64,000 nt of DNA from Physcia stellaris (lineage: Eukaryota; Ascomycota; Lecanoromycetes; Caliciales; Physciaceae): NCBI GenBank assembly GCA_018902385.1, contig JABSSW010000008.1, positions 682,001-746,000 of the forward strand. The letters run 5' to 3'. Position 1 is the first letter of the stretch. Each line of letters begins with the position of its first letter. A program made the position numbers and the translations under genes. Under the pieces are notes generated by a model that did not search any database, was not told the DNA's origin, and saw only the letters and a list, made by a program, of their open reading frames with translations. Of the stretch, positions 24,009 through 35,555 are shown piece by piece.

Positions 24009-24494
24009 AGCTAAGGAAGAGGATGAAAGAATATGAATAATGTCGGCTTTCAAGGTGGTACCCTTTCAATCTTCGGGCCCGCTGAATCAAGAGAAAGGAG
24101 TATTGGAGAATGGCTATCAAGGCTGATCTTAAGATAGGGAAGGTGCGCATCGACGATTCAAAGTTTAGTTCCAAGTAGTCCACTGCGTGGAGCGCCACAA
24201 TCTTGAATCTGTTAATTCTCCTCACGCATCAAGGGTTGGTTCCCCAATGTTGGGGAGAGCCGAACAGCTCCCATCATCACCGGATACACATCTTCTGTTC
24301 CGTGACCGTATCGCTTTGTCATTGATGGTGAATGTATATGCTATCATTAAAGTGTGCCAGTGTGAAGCACGCTTTGTGGATCGAGTGGACATATTCTGCA
24401 CTATTTGCAATGGAGCGAAAAGTCCACGAGAAGTACGTTCAATGAAACCCACTAAATAAAATCCATTATGCAAACCAACCGAATGTGTTGAGAT
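24009..24494. other. Intergenic region upstream of DUF1774
   Basis: Between the DUF1774 start and the aminopeptidase stop on the same strand. No gene recognised; likely the DUF1774 promoter and the aminopeptidase 3' UTR. Confidence 0.45.
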
Positions 24495-25800
24495 CTACTC
24501 AAATTTGGCGAATGCCAGTTCATACGCCAATCCCAGGGTTAGCCTTGCGTGCTGCAACATATGATCAAAGCTCAAGTACTCGATTTTGTCCTCTGTAGTG
24601 TGGATCTTGTTATCTGAATATTTGAAGTCCGACTCAATGACGAAGGCTGACGGGTATCCTGCTTTGGAAGCCGATGCGTGGTCACTGCAGGCATATCCGC
24701 ATTTTGTCAAGATATATGGAATTGTGCAATACTGTCATATTGTTAGACGAGATGTTCGTGTAAGAAATTTCGATTGAAACGTGAGTGGACCTACCGTGGT
24801 TACAATTTTCTTGATAAAGTCGGTAAGACCCGAATCAACAAAGTCGGTGATAACCCCTACGCTCTCCTGTTCCCCGGCGTCAAGCGTCTTCTGTATGTAA
24901 CCTGTCATGTCTTGTTGGAGCATAGCTTTAACATCTCTTCCCTCCTTCTCATACGCCGAGAAGATAGCCTGGCTACCAAGCAAGCCCCCCTCTTCGGCAG
25001 AATACCACTGGAATTCGATAGTATTGGAAGCGTTGCCACTTGCGATTTCATCGGACTTTAGTAGAACCCTCAGTGCTTCAAGAATGGTGACGGTCCCGCT
25101 ACCATCATCGTCTGCTCCCGGAGCGGCGAGAAAGGAGGGAAGGAAAAGGTTGATGCTATCTTGATGGGCGCCAATAATGACAGTTTTGTTAGATTTCCCG
25201 GGTATTGTTGCGATAACGCTGCTTTGACCCCAGGGATGTTCGAAAGCCTTCACAAAGGCCCCATACTTTGCGGCTTCCGAGCCATGGATCGTCTCATTCA
25301 CCTTTTCCAAGAGCCAGGCAGAAGATTGAGCACCATAAGCGGACTTGTAGTACCTTGTATAGAACGCAGTGAACCTCTCAAGATGCTTTCGCATATTACT
25401 CTTGGACAGCTCTTTTAGCATCGGCGCAATTGTCTCGTTGTGCGCTGGCTTCTCGGGATATTGAACACGAGTTTTTGTCGATGCCTTCAATAACGACAGG
25501 GTTCCCAAATCAGGAGTATCCGTAATGTCCATGAAGTTTATACCGTTCTATTGCAAGTCAGAGACATTCGTACTTCCAAACCGACCCGGTCAGGCAGATA
25601 GCCTCCAGTATCCCGCAACATACACGACGCAGCTCCCACTTATCGTCTTCGCTGATCCATCTCGTATCCCCAGGCCCCAGTTCAATCAGAAACCTATCGC
25701 CTGAAGCCGCATCTTGTAGGACACTCTGGTCTGAATACCTTTCAGACAAAGCAGAGGTTAGAGCGGTACATGCCGCTAAAGCTAGGGAGAGCTTCATCAA
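24495..25800 (-). CDS. LAP1: Secreted leucine aminopeptidase (M28E)
   Basis: Extracellular di-zinc aminopeptidase that removes N-terminal residues, Leu preferred, from peptides. Exons: 25624-25800, 24795-25547, 24495-24731; 388 residues, the usual family length. A signal peptide of about 18 residues ([19 protein letters not shown]) precedes a propeptide-like region and several N-glycosylation sequons. Zinc ligands are visible in order: His in GAHQDS near 187, bridging Asp in GADDDGSG near 206, catalytic and binding Glu pair in YSAEEGG near 240, Asp in LQQDMTGY, and His in the C-terminal KIHTTEDK. The Cys pair [14 protein letters not shown] matches the family's disulphide. Divergent from the phosphopantetheinyl transferase gene. 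Confidence 0.95.
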
Positions 25801-26295
25801 GATTGATTTGATATTTCGAGAATGAACGATGCAGTGGACGTTTGGTTGAGAGTTCGATTGGAAGTCGAGGTCCGAAGCATGGAGTCTTGATAAGGACTAG
25901 TATCTTACGCTAAGCGATCTCTGATCAGCAGTGACTCGATCTGCAACGTAATCGTACGAGTAACAAACACTAGCCTTGACATGGTGGGAACTCGGCTGTA
26001 ATCATATCGACAACGACTCCTATTCATTACTCCAATGTTGACGCATCAAACGTTACACTCTCTTGGCTATATACCGCGGATCCGAGGTATCATCAACATC
26101 AAATGTATAACAGACGAGGCCAAGGACGCGTCGAATATTGTCGACATCTGCACATGAGCGTTACAGGGTTCTCAGCAAAGCTTTGCGACTCTGGTAATCA
26201 TTTTTGAGTTGTTTGGTTTCTAGACTTTCGATTCTCGAGGGTCTGGCTGATTTCCTGTGTTATTTCTATGGTGGATATCGAAGAATCAGATTAAC
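25801..26295. promoter_or_regulatory. Divergent promoter region, LAP1/PPT2
   Basis: 495 bp between divergent start codons. A TATA-like TATATACC lies near 26070. No specific regulatory site can be assigned with confidence. Confidence 0.4.
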
Positions 26296-27234
26296 ATGCC
26301 CCCGAAACCTTTTCCACTTGGGCTTCGTGTCGGTACAGACATATGTCGAGTATCTCGTCTTGTACACATTGCTAGCCACGGGAATCGCTTGAACTCATGG
26401 GCGAGGAAAACATTCACCAGGATTGAGTGGCCAGCGTTATACGAAAGACTCGCTTTAGGCGTAAACACGGCAGAAATAGACCACAATAGCAAGCTCTATC
26501 TGCCTTCAATCTTCACTGCGGACGAGCAAATCGCGGACCATTCGCCACAAAGTATTAAGCTACAATATATAGCAGGAAGGTTGGTGTTTGTTCTTCTCGG
26601 TGCGGCTTCGACTTGGAATACTTCTCTCTTACGCTAACTTCCCAGATGGGCAGCGAAGGAAGCTGTAATCAAAGCACATTGCCATCGTCGACTTTTCATG
26701 TCCGAAATATCTATCATTGCTGAGTCAGAAACCTCAAAGAGTATACATGCTCTTGTAGATCCGCCCTCCGAAAGTGTTTTAATACATGAAGAAGCCGCAA
26801 AGGCACGAGGACTACTTGGCTATGGGGACAAAGAGAACCAGATTTCTCGACCGAGTGGTCGCTTCGGATCCTCTTTATATGGTATAATTCGTAACGGCAA
26901 ATATGTGGAGACTGAGCCTTCCGCAGGCGAAAGGTTTCTAAGGAGGCGTCTGAGGATACCGGCCGAAGAGAAGCAGATCGCGCAGGTAAGCATTAGCCAT
27001 GACGGTGACTATGCGACGGCGGTATGTGTTGCACTCGATGAGCCTTTTGTGCGACGAGATGAACAATCTCTAATCATTGATGATGGCACTGGGGACTCGT
27101 TTCATGAGCCTGAGTGGGGGATACCGGGTGGCTTGGTATATCTCAAGATGAACAAGGCCATGCCCTGGCTCACTACGAACTTTGATATCCAACTGCCTCA
27201 CACTACGGTTGCCTCCATTCGTCGTAGTCTCTAG
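26296..27234 (+). CDS. PPT2: 4'-phosphopantetheinyl transferase, AcpS type (mitochondrial PPT2/PptB-like)
   Basis: Transfers phosphopantetheine from CoA to the serine of acyl carrier protein, most likely the mitochondrial ACP. Exons: 26296-26579 and 26646-27234; 290 residues. The AcpS signature is present in two parts: LRVGTDICRVSRLVHI near the N-terminus, with the metal-binding Asp, and RWAAKEAVIKAH just after the intron, with the catalytic Glu-Lys. IAQVSISHDGDYATAVCVAL forms the third conserved block. Unlike bacterial AcpS, about 90 residues are inserted between the second and third blocks, and a long C-terminal extension follows. Both are common in filamentous fungal homologues. The intron ends CCCAG and restores the invariant W-A-A-K-E. 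Confidence 0.9.
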
Positions 27235-27280
27235 CGACATGCCTGGAAACTTTTCTATGATCCAGATAGACTAGCTGTCG

Positions 27281-27303
27281 TATCATACCGTAACGGTATG
27301 ATA
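27281..27303. repeat. 23-nt near-perfect palindrome
   Basis: TATCATACCGT-A-ACGGTATGATA: 11-nt perfect arms around one base, 47 nt after the PPT2 stop and 101 nt before the tRNA. It could form a hairpin in a PPT2 3' UTR, or be a protein-binding site. No function is proven. Confidence 0.7.
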
Positions 27304-27403
27304 TGGAAAGAGCTAGTAAGATTGTTTCGCCACTCTTTCGATCATTTTGCCAAAAGATAATCTAAAGTAATAAGTTGCCTTGTGGATTGAGTGCAACATC
27401 CGC

Positions 27404-27487
27404 GGGGGGTTGGCGCAATGGTAGCGCGTGTCTCTCCTATGCTTTTCATTAAAGACAAGGTTGTGGGTTCGAGTCCCATGCTCCTCG
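27404..27487 (+). tRNA. tRNA-Arg (anticodon CCU) with a 12-nt intron
   Basis: The cloverleaf can be drawn fully. Acceptor GGGGGGT/GCTCCTC (with G-U pairs), D arm GCGC-AATGGTA-GCGC, anticodon stem TGTCT/AGACA, loop CT-CCT-A...A with the intron at 27440-27451 in the usual place after position 37, variable loop AGGTT, T arm GTGGG-TTCGAGT-CCCAT, discriminator G. The internal B box reads GGTTCGAGTCC in the normal form GGGTTCGAGTCCC. It decodes AGG. Confidence 0.93.
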
Positions 27488-27491
27488 GGCC

Positions 27492-27496
27492 TTTTT
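27492..27496 (+). terminator. Pol III terminator of tRNA-Arg
   Basis: TTTTT five bases downstream of the tRNA discriminator base, in the standard position. Confidence 0.75.
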
Positions 27497-27988
27497 GCTT
27501 CAAGAAATTAGAACCTTCATGCCAAAGAGAAGGCAATACAGTGTCTCATGGCACACCGAATTGAAAGCATCTGATCTCCAGCACTTTTGGCAGTTGAAGA
27601 AAACATTCCCAACTTCCTTGCACTCTTCGTCAACATCTGCTTAGTTTTGGGGATGTTGCACTTAGGTTCGACGACTTACTCTTACTTTTATACTTTTATT
27701 TAGCTTCCAGAGGGCGCTAGTGGGAATCTGCAGGGCTTTTGAAGCACCACAGCCGTTCTGACATGATAGATAAATACTTTCTGGACACAAGATATGGGCT
27801 CTATTGACGCAAGATCCTAGATCTTAGTCCGGGACCAATACCAGTATACGATTGGTAGGCTTTACAGCTGCTGAAAGGGAAATTCAACACCGAGGGCTTC
27901 ATACAAGACGCGACTCGCTCTCATATATCAAGGTGCCACTGCATTTGATTACGAAAACATTCTTCGAACAGTAGAAAACGAAATTTCC
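27497..27988. other. Intergenic region upstream of HIS2
   Basis: Non-coding between the tRNA and HIS2. No recognisable element apart from its probable promoter role. Confidence 0.45.
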
Positions 27989-29015
27989 ATGCCTGTCTCT
28001 CATCATAGTCATTCAGGCCAATTCTGCGGCCATGCTCAGAACACCCTAGAAGAGGTCGTAAAGACTGCCATCAGGAAAAAGATGGTTGTCTTTGCCTTGA
28101 CTGAGCATATGCCACGAGAACAAGAGGATCTATATCCCGAAGAAGTTGGTTTTTTAAGGAAAGCTGATTTCTCCAATGAAATTGACGAGGCTTTGCAGAT
28201 TGACGCAGACATTACTCCTGCCATCCTCGAGAAGCTCTTTGATGACTACTATCACCAAGCAATCCAGTTGCAGAAAGCCTATGCGTCCCAAATAAAGATC
28301 ATCGTTGGCGTGGAGGTCGATTGGATACGGGCGTCATCGGAGCAATTTATCACGAATCTACTCGCCAAATACCCCTTCGAGATCTTCATTGGCTCTGTCC
28401 ATCATGTGCATACTAGGCCTATAGATTATGATCATCAAATGTACGCTCAGGCCCTTGAACTCGCGGGAGGGACAGAGGAGAGACTTTTTGAGGACTATTT
28501 CGATGCCCAATATCGAATGCTGATGGCTCTCAAGCCGCCAATTGTCGGGCATTTTGATGTGATCAGACTCAAGTCCAAGGATCCTGAAGGGGCTTTGTCA
28601 AGAGGGGAAGGCGTATGGCACAGAGTCTTGAGGAACCTTGACTTCATTGCAGGGTATGGTGGAGTGCTCGAGCTCAACTCTGCCGCGCTGAGAAAAGGAA
28701 TGAGCGAGCCATATCCCAAAGCGGAAGTCTGCAAGGCATGGAGTTTCGAGAGTGCCCCCACGTTATCCCACTGTGCTAACCGTTTGACAGGAGTTCCTCG
28801 CGAAAGGTGGACGATTCACCTTATCTGACGATAGTCATGGAGTCGACCAGGTGGGCAGCTTCTACGATAGACTCTTACGATTCGTCAAAGACACAGGCAT
28901 TCGAGATGTCGTTGTCTTCCAACAGGGATCAACCACTCGAGACTCAAGATTTCGCAACATTGATATTGCTACAGTCACTGCAGCATATTTGACCGACATA
29001 TGGCAAACCCCGTGA
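27989..29015 (+). CDS. HIS2: Histidinol-phosphatase (PHP family)
   Basis: Removes phosphate from L-histidinol phosphate in histidine biosynthesis. Exons 27989-28735 and 28791-29015; 323 residues. PHP-domain metal ligands are visible: HHSHSGQFCGHA at the N-terminus, LTEHMP, GVEVDW, GSVHHVH, GHFDVIRL and finally TLSDDSHG. The only intron is 55 nt, has a perfect GTGCTAAC branch site and ends TTGACAG. To keep the conserved AEVCK-EFLAKGGRF join in frame, its donor must be AAG|GCATGG, a GC donor. The alternative GT donor (GAA|GTCTGC) would delete three residues of a conserved helix. The protein is full length by family standards. Confidence 0.93.
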
Positions 29016-31073
29016 CAGGCCCAGAGCAAGGACTGATAAGTGTAGGCACAAGCCACGAGGTTCGATTAAGGTTGAAATTGCCGTGGCAAGGGCACGTCTC
29101 TCGAATTGGAAAATTCCAGAATGCCCAGGGTAGCCGCGGCTTTACCGTAGCTCTGGGTATATGTATGAGAGGTATTTCGTGTTTTGCCAAGTGTTCGGCC
29201 GATCATCGAAGCGAACTTCACATGCCAAAACAGGAAATCGTGGGCCCCGAGGAGGCCTTCGAAGATATCGGCGTTCTTTGATGTGTAGAGAGGGTTTCTG
29301 CAAGCAACAGGCTGTTACTAAGTTTCATGAGTGCGCGTACTTTGTATCACTCGGTCTGTTACATATCATCGAAGGTAGCAGAACTGTTCTCGAAACCTTG
29401 ACAAGACTCCAGACGAAAGACGAGTGGTGGAATTGAGACCCCACGCTTTGCCCAGTAGTGTCCTTAATGCTTGCTCTATCAATCTACCCCACAGCATGCC
29501 AGCACATACATGGGACTGCACGATATGTATGAAGGTGGACACCCCAAAAAAATTGGAAGTCCACACTGACTAGCGGGGACTTTTTGGGTACGGTGTCAGC
29601 AAAAGATCCAAGATACTATCCTACGATCGCGTCATTAGAGCATCATGACCTCGCACTTTCCGAGGCGCTTTGAATCCAAATCCATTATTATTGTGACCTC
29701 GTCCATGAGTGTACAAGAACGTGTGGCGGTACAGTCTCTTCCATCCAGACTCTCGGCTTTGGGCTTTGACGGTGGGAGCCGGATCTTCAAGGTGCATTCC
29801 CTGGTAATTTTGAGGCTTATTGTGAGTGGCAGCGGAAGGATTGGGCTGCAGGCCGTCTGCACGTACTAGACGATGAGGGTCAAAAGGCAGAAGGACGGGA
29901 CGATTGATAGCAAAACGTGCAGGTTACACAGCATAAACTCTACCGTACTGCACAACATTATCAGAAAGATCCTGTTGAGCGATAGAGTTGGGACCTGACA
30001 TTTCGAGATTACTCTTTCGGCGTCTGACAGCTGTGGCTCGTATGTGCCAGAACAGAGTGAGATCAAACTGTTGAAGCGAGCCGGGCGAGCCGGGTCGGCC
30101 ATGCGATCTGCAATTGGATCTGCACCTTTGGCAGGACGCTTCCAGTGGGTGTACCTTATTAACATTCTAAATAAGACCGCTCTCTCAGCCTAAGCGAGCT
30201 TGTGAGCTCTTCATTCCACCGAAAACACTGAAGCCCCCTCAGCCCAACAGTGGCCCCCAGTATTCTACTACGACTAGTAGCAACACCTCGAAAGCTCGAG
30301 GCATCCAGTAGAAGAAGCACAGGATCATGGGTGCAGGTCCACTATTGCTCTTCGAGCGTTGATAGAAAGCCACAGAGAGCGATGATGTCCGAATTCATGG
30401 TAAAGCATTTGGATCCAGTCCTGAGAAGGGTAGAGGATCCGTACCTTGATCGGATCAAGGCAGTTCGATTCGGACGTTCCTTCGCTTCTCTAGCTTCACG
30501 GACTAAGAGGGATGATTACCTTGACTCTTCACTTGCCCCTCGCACAGAAGTCTGGGAAGTTATCGAAGTCGAGCTCGATTCGTTGGATGTTGTTGACACT
30601 CATTGACCAAACTGCCAGGAGGCTTGCATCAGACCCTCGTCACCTGGAGCCCGAGGGAAAGGGTCAAAGGATGGGCCAGCATGACCCAGGGAGTGGCCAC
30701 TGATCACTATTGGCCTGGCAGTTGTCGAGGGCGAAAGCACGTAACCAGCTGGCTAGAGCAACAGCTCATTGTGCGCGAAAAACCGACAGACCATTTACCA
30801 TTCACCACGCCTTGAATTCTCCGAAGTCTTCTTCCCCACCCGACTGCCCCACCACAGTGACATTCCAGAATTAGAGCTTCCAGACCTTGAACTGTTGAAG
30901 GCTCCTCTTACTTAAATTTTGACCTCCCCCAACGGTACACAAGCCGTAGACACCAGTCACCCACTTCACCTACCTTCAGATCACTCGTACTCGCCAAGCT
31001 CGGCTCATATCCTATCAGATTATTACACTTTCCAACCTAAGCCATAGTCCCAGCCGAACATTTCAACGGGACA
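29016..31073. other. 2 kb gene-poor region, HIS2 to FKBP
   Basis: Several open frames of 60-120 codons on both strands (for example 30250-30606 plus and 29866-30165 minus) resemble no family. It contains a small inverted repeat (separate entry). The last roughly 200 bp are C/T-rich with CCTACC motifs and are probably the FKBP promoter. Confidence 0.4.
29535..29597. repeat. Small imperfect inverted repeat, possible DNA-transposon remnant
   Basis: GTGGACACCCCAAAAAAATT on the left is mirrored imperfectly by GGGGACTTTTTGGGTACGGTGTC on the right, about 63 bp in all. The A-rich GACACCCC...AAAA arm recalls termini of fungal Tc1/mariner-type elements. No transposase is present, so this could be a miniature or solo end, or chance. 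Confidence 0.3.
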
Positions 31074-31935
31074 ATGGGCGTCGAAAAGAAGGTACTGAAG
31101 GAGGGTAATGGCACCGATAAACCACAGAAAGGGGACGAGGTCACCATCGAATATACGGGCAATCTGTACGACGAGGCCAAAGCCGACAATGATTACCGAG
31201 GAGACCAGTGAGCATCCTGATCATCTTGCGAGAAAAAAGTAAACTGTAGCACACTGATGCCTTCAGGTTCGATTCTTCCATAGGACGTGGTGACTTCCGG
31301 ACTCAGATCGGCACGGGGAAAGTGATTAGAGGTACAGCCTATAAAGCCCCGAAAGGGGCCTTTGCTGACAGCGACAGGCTGGGACGAGGGTGTCATTACC
31401 ATGACCTTGGGAGAAAAGAGTGTCTTGACGATCTCTAGGTACGTACACGAGCCAGCCTGTCAGACACAATTGTCCCCATGTGAATCCCTAGCTTGGTCCA
31501 CAGACCTGCTGACACCGCCTTTCTTACAGTGATTACGCATACGGGGATCGGTAAGCAGCAGTCTGACCATCAAACGCCCCACGCATGCACAAGCCTCTGA
31601 CCCATGCTTTGAACTTCTGCTCTGAATTGGATGGCTAATCAAGATGATTTGCAACAGCGGCTTTCCCGGCCTCATCCCAAAGAATTCTGCACTTGTCTTG
31701 TAAGTCGAGATCTTCCTACGTCAATGCACTGGAGTATGCAGTGTTCTCCTTCGACGAAAAATGCCCCCACAAAAGCAAGTGCTACACACACCCCGGACTT
31801 CCTACGGAGGCACGGGTGAACACTCAACTTACTTACACCCCGATTATGCGTGCAATTGCCTCCAGAGCCAAAGCTAATACCTCTTATCTGCCCAGTGTGG
31901 TGGAGCTGAAGGCCATCAACGACAAGAAGGCTTGA
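31074..31935 (+). CDS. FPR1: FKBP12-type peptidyl-prolyl isomerase
   Basis: Cytosolic prolyl isomerase and receptor for FK506 and rapamycin. Six exons: 31074-31207, 31267-31331, 31378-31438, 31530-31550, 31658-31699, 31896-31935; 120 residues with every phase matching. Recognised blocks: VTIEYTGNLYDEAK, FDSSIGRGDFRTQIGTGKVIRGWDEGV, MTLGEKSVLTISSDYAYGDRGFP, LIPKNSALVFVVELKAIN. The drug and substrate pocket residues (Tyr of YTG, Phe-Asp of FDSS, Val-Ile and Trp of VIRGWDEG, Tyr of DYAYG, Phe of LVF) are all present. About eight extra residues sit between YTG and FDSS, as in other filamentous-fungal FKBPs. One coding exon is only 21 nt. Confidence 0.96.
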
Positions 31936-34900
31936 GAGAGGGCCGAAAGATGTGACGAACACATGCCGTCATCCGTTACGCTTTACGAATCTCCTTGCGT
32001 CTCGATTACGGTAATGGTCGACGATCCTCTGGTCAAAAGAATGTTGCTTCAGGGGTCTTCTGGGCCAACCCGGTCAGTAGACTGCAGAATGAATTACACG
32101 GGAGATGTTAGCAGCAAGCACCAATAGATTACTGTTCACACTACAAAAGCAAGGCTGTTTCTGGGCGAAGACCTCCTCTCGCTACCACCTACACATTAGA
32201 TTCACTGATTGAACGCAGATGATGGGCTGCTCCTCAACCTGAAATACATAGTTCAGCCTCAATGGTCGGAAGACCCTGTTACTGAAAGGAGAGGCTGCCG
32301 CCTTCCACACGACACCAGCTACTGAAAGCTTGGAAGGCCGTGGCCACACGTCTCAGAGAAACATCCCTCAATCATTCTATGTACTTCACCTTCACATGCA
32401 AAGTTTCAATATTGATTAGACCAGCAGCTCCCAGCTCACACTACGTCAAGAATTGTCTGGACATCACGATCCCTACGACTTTTCTGTTATTTTAGCATGC
32501 CTTGCGCCCTCTACTTGTCTCACTCACACTGGCTTTCTGTACCTGGACTTCTAACAGACACCTGTGCACCTGCTCGAGACAACTCTCAAGCCCTAAATGG
32601 CTTATCAGATGCCCAGTTTCTCTGTCTAAATGAGCACAAACGCTCCAAGGCGCGCTTTCAGAAACCTCCCCTTCATGAACCCATCGAACTCGGTCGCGTA
32701 CGGGGGACCAGCCGCTTCGCTCATTATATGTACAAACCGACATAGCTTTCCTCCAAGCTTACTATATCTGTCCCAAACTCGAGGACACGCAGAAGAAGCC
32801 CGCTTCTACAAAAAGGACGACTACCTTTTCCCTGTGCTTCTCGTCCCTCCCTGTCCGCGAACCCGACATACAGAGGATTTCAAACGGCATAGTATCTACC
32901 TAAGACTATACAAAGTACTGCATCGATTACTAAATTCCTCCCGATCTGTAAGCCTGGAGTAAACCGAACCAGCCATGATAGCTCAGCCTTCTCCTTTCTT
33001 CGAACTCTATTGTAGAACAGATTGAGACAATGCTTGTACTTCTACCAGCTAGCTATACGTCTCTATAACCGTCTTCTTCGCCATTCAATATTTGTTGTCC
33101 TTAGCTCTTCTTTTCAGACAACAGAGATAAGACTTTCGCATATTTCTCGGCTAGTCGCTCATTTCCACATTATCTACTACCGCTTCGCTTCGTGATGCAT
33201 ACATGGCCCCAGTAGCACCATTCTATTGCTCGTTACACCATGCCCCAAACGCAGATACTAGCTACTCCTGTCTCAGTACCTTACTCCCCTCAGTGCGTTC
33301 AAAGACTTCGCAGCCTTTATATTCTCCTCTCCTCTCAATGATTTTCAGGGGTGGGAAATGAAAGAACAAGGCTTCCGAGCTACCCATACTGTAAAGCTTA
33401 AAGCCCAGCCTTCTTCTGTCGTCTTCGGGGTGGGGGATCTAGATACTGTATGATATGGATTGCCCTCCCAGCCTCTACCCTTTTCAATTCGTTGAATACT
33501 CTTCCTCAGTGTACTTCGTAGACCCCACGAGAACCCCCCTCCCCCCATATTCATCGAGAAAGCTAGGTCTATGAAGAGCACTCGGTGATTAGATGCAGAG
33601 TAATTTGCCTGCCAACCAACTGCACTGCACTATATTTATCTACCTAATGCTCCGACGAGAGTCTACCTATTGATATTTCCCGAAAGGAAGACAGTCTCCC
33701 CTAAGCACTCCCGACCGACAATCATCTCCTCCCAAAAATCTCGAACACGGATATTTCCTCTCCCTCCTCAATCCATTCAAAGATCCATCCCAAATTTATC
33801 AAGGACCAGCGCGCCTGATGGACTGCCGCTCAACCTCATCTCATCATCCTGCAATAAACAGCCCTACCTTACCTTTCTCGCCAATCTCCCCTCCCCTCCC
33901 ATCGCGTGATCGAGACATTCACCCCGCATACGCACTACGGGACTTTGGGACTCGATATACTACGCAGAGAGTGAACAACTGATCTCAATCAGGCCTCCCG
34001 TACAAGTCGATGGAAGTGTACTCGCACGGTACCACCAAGTCATAATGTTCTTGTGTAGGATCTTTTCGAGCTTAGGAGATTTCATGGCCTCTAAGTGTGC
34101 CACATCAAGGAATTTGCTATAGTTTATATCTTTCTTTTTATTCCGCTCATTATTAGAAGAAAGGTTTTTTAGTCCGACGCATTCGGTTTGATCCTGGCGG
34201 TTCGGAGAAGCTGTTCCCCTTCCCTCCCCCCCCTCCCCTTTCCGGGTTATACATATCGATGCCCTCTGACAGCAAGCAACTGAGAAATTAAATCCTTGCT
34301 ATGACTCTGCGCCTCTCAACCAAATAAAAAGAAGAAGAACAAAAACTTTCAAATAATGAACCTACGATACTGCGCCCCTGTCCTTTCCCTCCCTCCCAAC
34401 TCTCTCTCTCTCTCCTCTCTCCCCCAAACCCCGCTCCCCCTAAAACCCATCCCTTCTCCACAAGTCAACCACGTTCCACGACATAATATCCCTCTCTAAA
34501 CGCATACCGCCGATTTTCCCCCTCCTAAGAATCGGGGCTCGGTATCTTCGAGGGGGGGGGGGACACGCCAACAAAAGAGCGCTTGACGACCGGACTGAAT
34601 AGTGAGGCGTAGATAGAGGTGTGTTTTGAGAGATTTTTGTGAGAGGGGGGGGGGGGAGGGATGAATTGAGATTTCTGTGGAGTACTGCGAAGAAAGGAGA
34701 AGGACAGGGAAGGGTTGGGTATTCAGGAGGGATGAGGGGTTGGGGGAAGGGGGAAGGGAAGGAGCGAGTGAGCTAGAGAATGAAGAAAGGGAGGAACGCT
34801 GAAACAAGACAAGACAAGGGCCACGCATTCCACGATCCAGGACATCAAGCACAGTAGAACAAGCAAGGTAGAACAAATCTCCAATTCAACCCCCGATCAT

Positions 34901-35555
34901 AAATATACATACATCGCCTCGGATCCCAGAGCTTTCTTCGCTCCGAACATCGTTCCTCCCCCACAAACAGCCTCCCCACCCCCTTTACCATCCCCACAAG
35001 CCCTATCTCTATCTATCTCCTAAACCCCAATCCACCATACTTAAAAAAAATCAACCCGAAGGGATGGATATCAAGCCCACTTTCCCCGCAACAGCCCAAG
35101 CGATGATGAAAAAAAAAGTTACATTCCATTCCAAGACGACAAAAAGGAAAATATATAAGTGGTATATTTGGTAATAAGAGGAGGGATAATCTGGGGGCGA
35201 CACATCTGCCCTGATCCCAAAAATATAGGGTCTCCCACATGTAGATGATATCCAGATTAAACTCCTCTAGAAGCGTAGATGTTGGTTGGTAAGGTAGGTG
35301 GGAAGGGAGATGTCGTAGTCACGATGGTGTGATCAATAAATCTGAAAACCCCACCCCTGCGCTCATTTTCCGCTCGCTCGCTGCTATGCCATGCAGTACC
35401 CCGATCGGACGAATCTCGGCGTTTCGTTATTATGTAGACGGTTGTACATTGGTGATAGGTAGGTTAGGGGTTTATCCAGAAATCAGAAAAACCCCCGTAT
35501 TTATACAAAACAAGAAACCAATTTCCAGAAAATAACTCCCCAAGCTTTTAAATCA
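31936..35555. other. 3.6 kb sparse region between FKBP and MSB2
   Basis: Two converging genes flank this unusually long gap. It is rich in C/T on the plus strand, with many TCCC and CTCTCT runs around 34380-34440 and homopolymer G runs (separate entry). No open frame shows family resemblance. It may contain a long MSB2 3' UTR or a non-coding transcript, but the sequence alone does not show which. Confidence 0.4.
34552..34656 (+). repeat. Two long G homopolymers (11 and 12 nt)
   Basis: G runs at 34552-34562 and 34645-34656, about 90 bp apart, in an otherwise C/T-rich plus strand. They are prone to slippage and could form G-quadruplexes; the exact lengths in the assembly may be unreliable. Confidence 0.75.

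Noticed and set aside
27342-27536. Minus-strand open frame with MGLEPTTLSLM
   Set aside because: This is the translated antisense of the tRNA gene, a well-known annotation artefact.
30250-30606. 118-codon plus-strand open frame
   Set aside because: No similarity recognised, no nearby splice partners; kept as non-coding.
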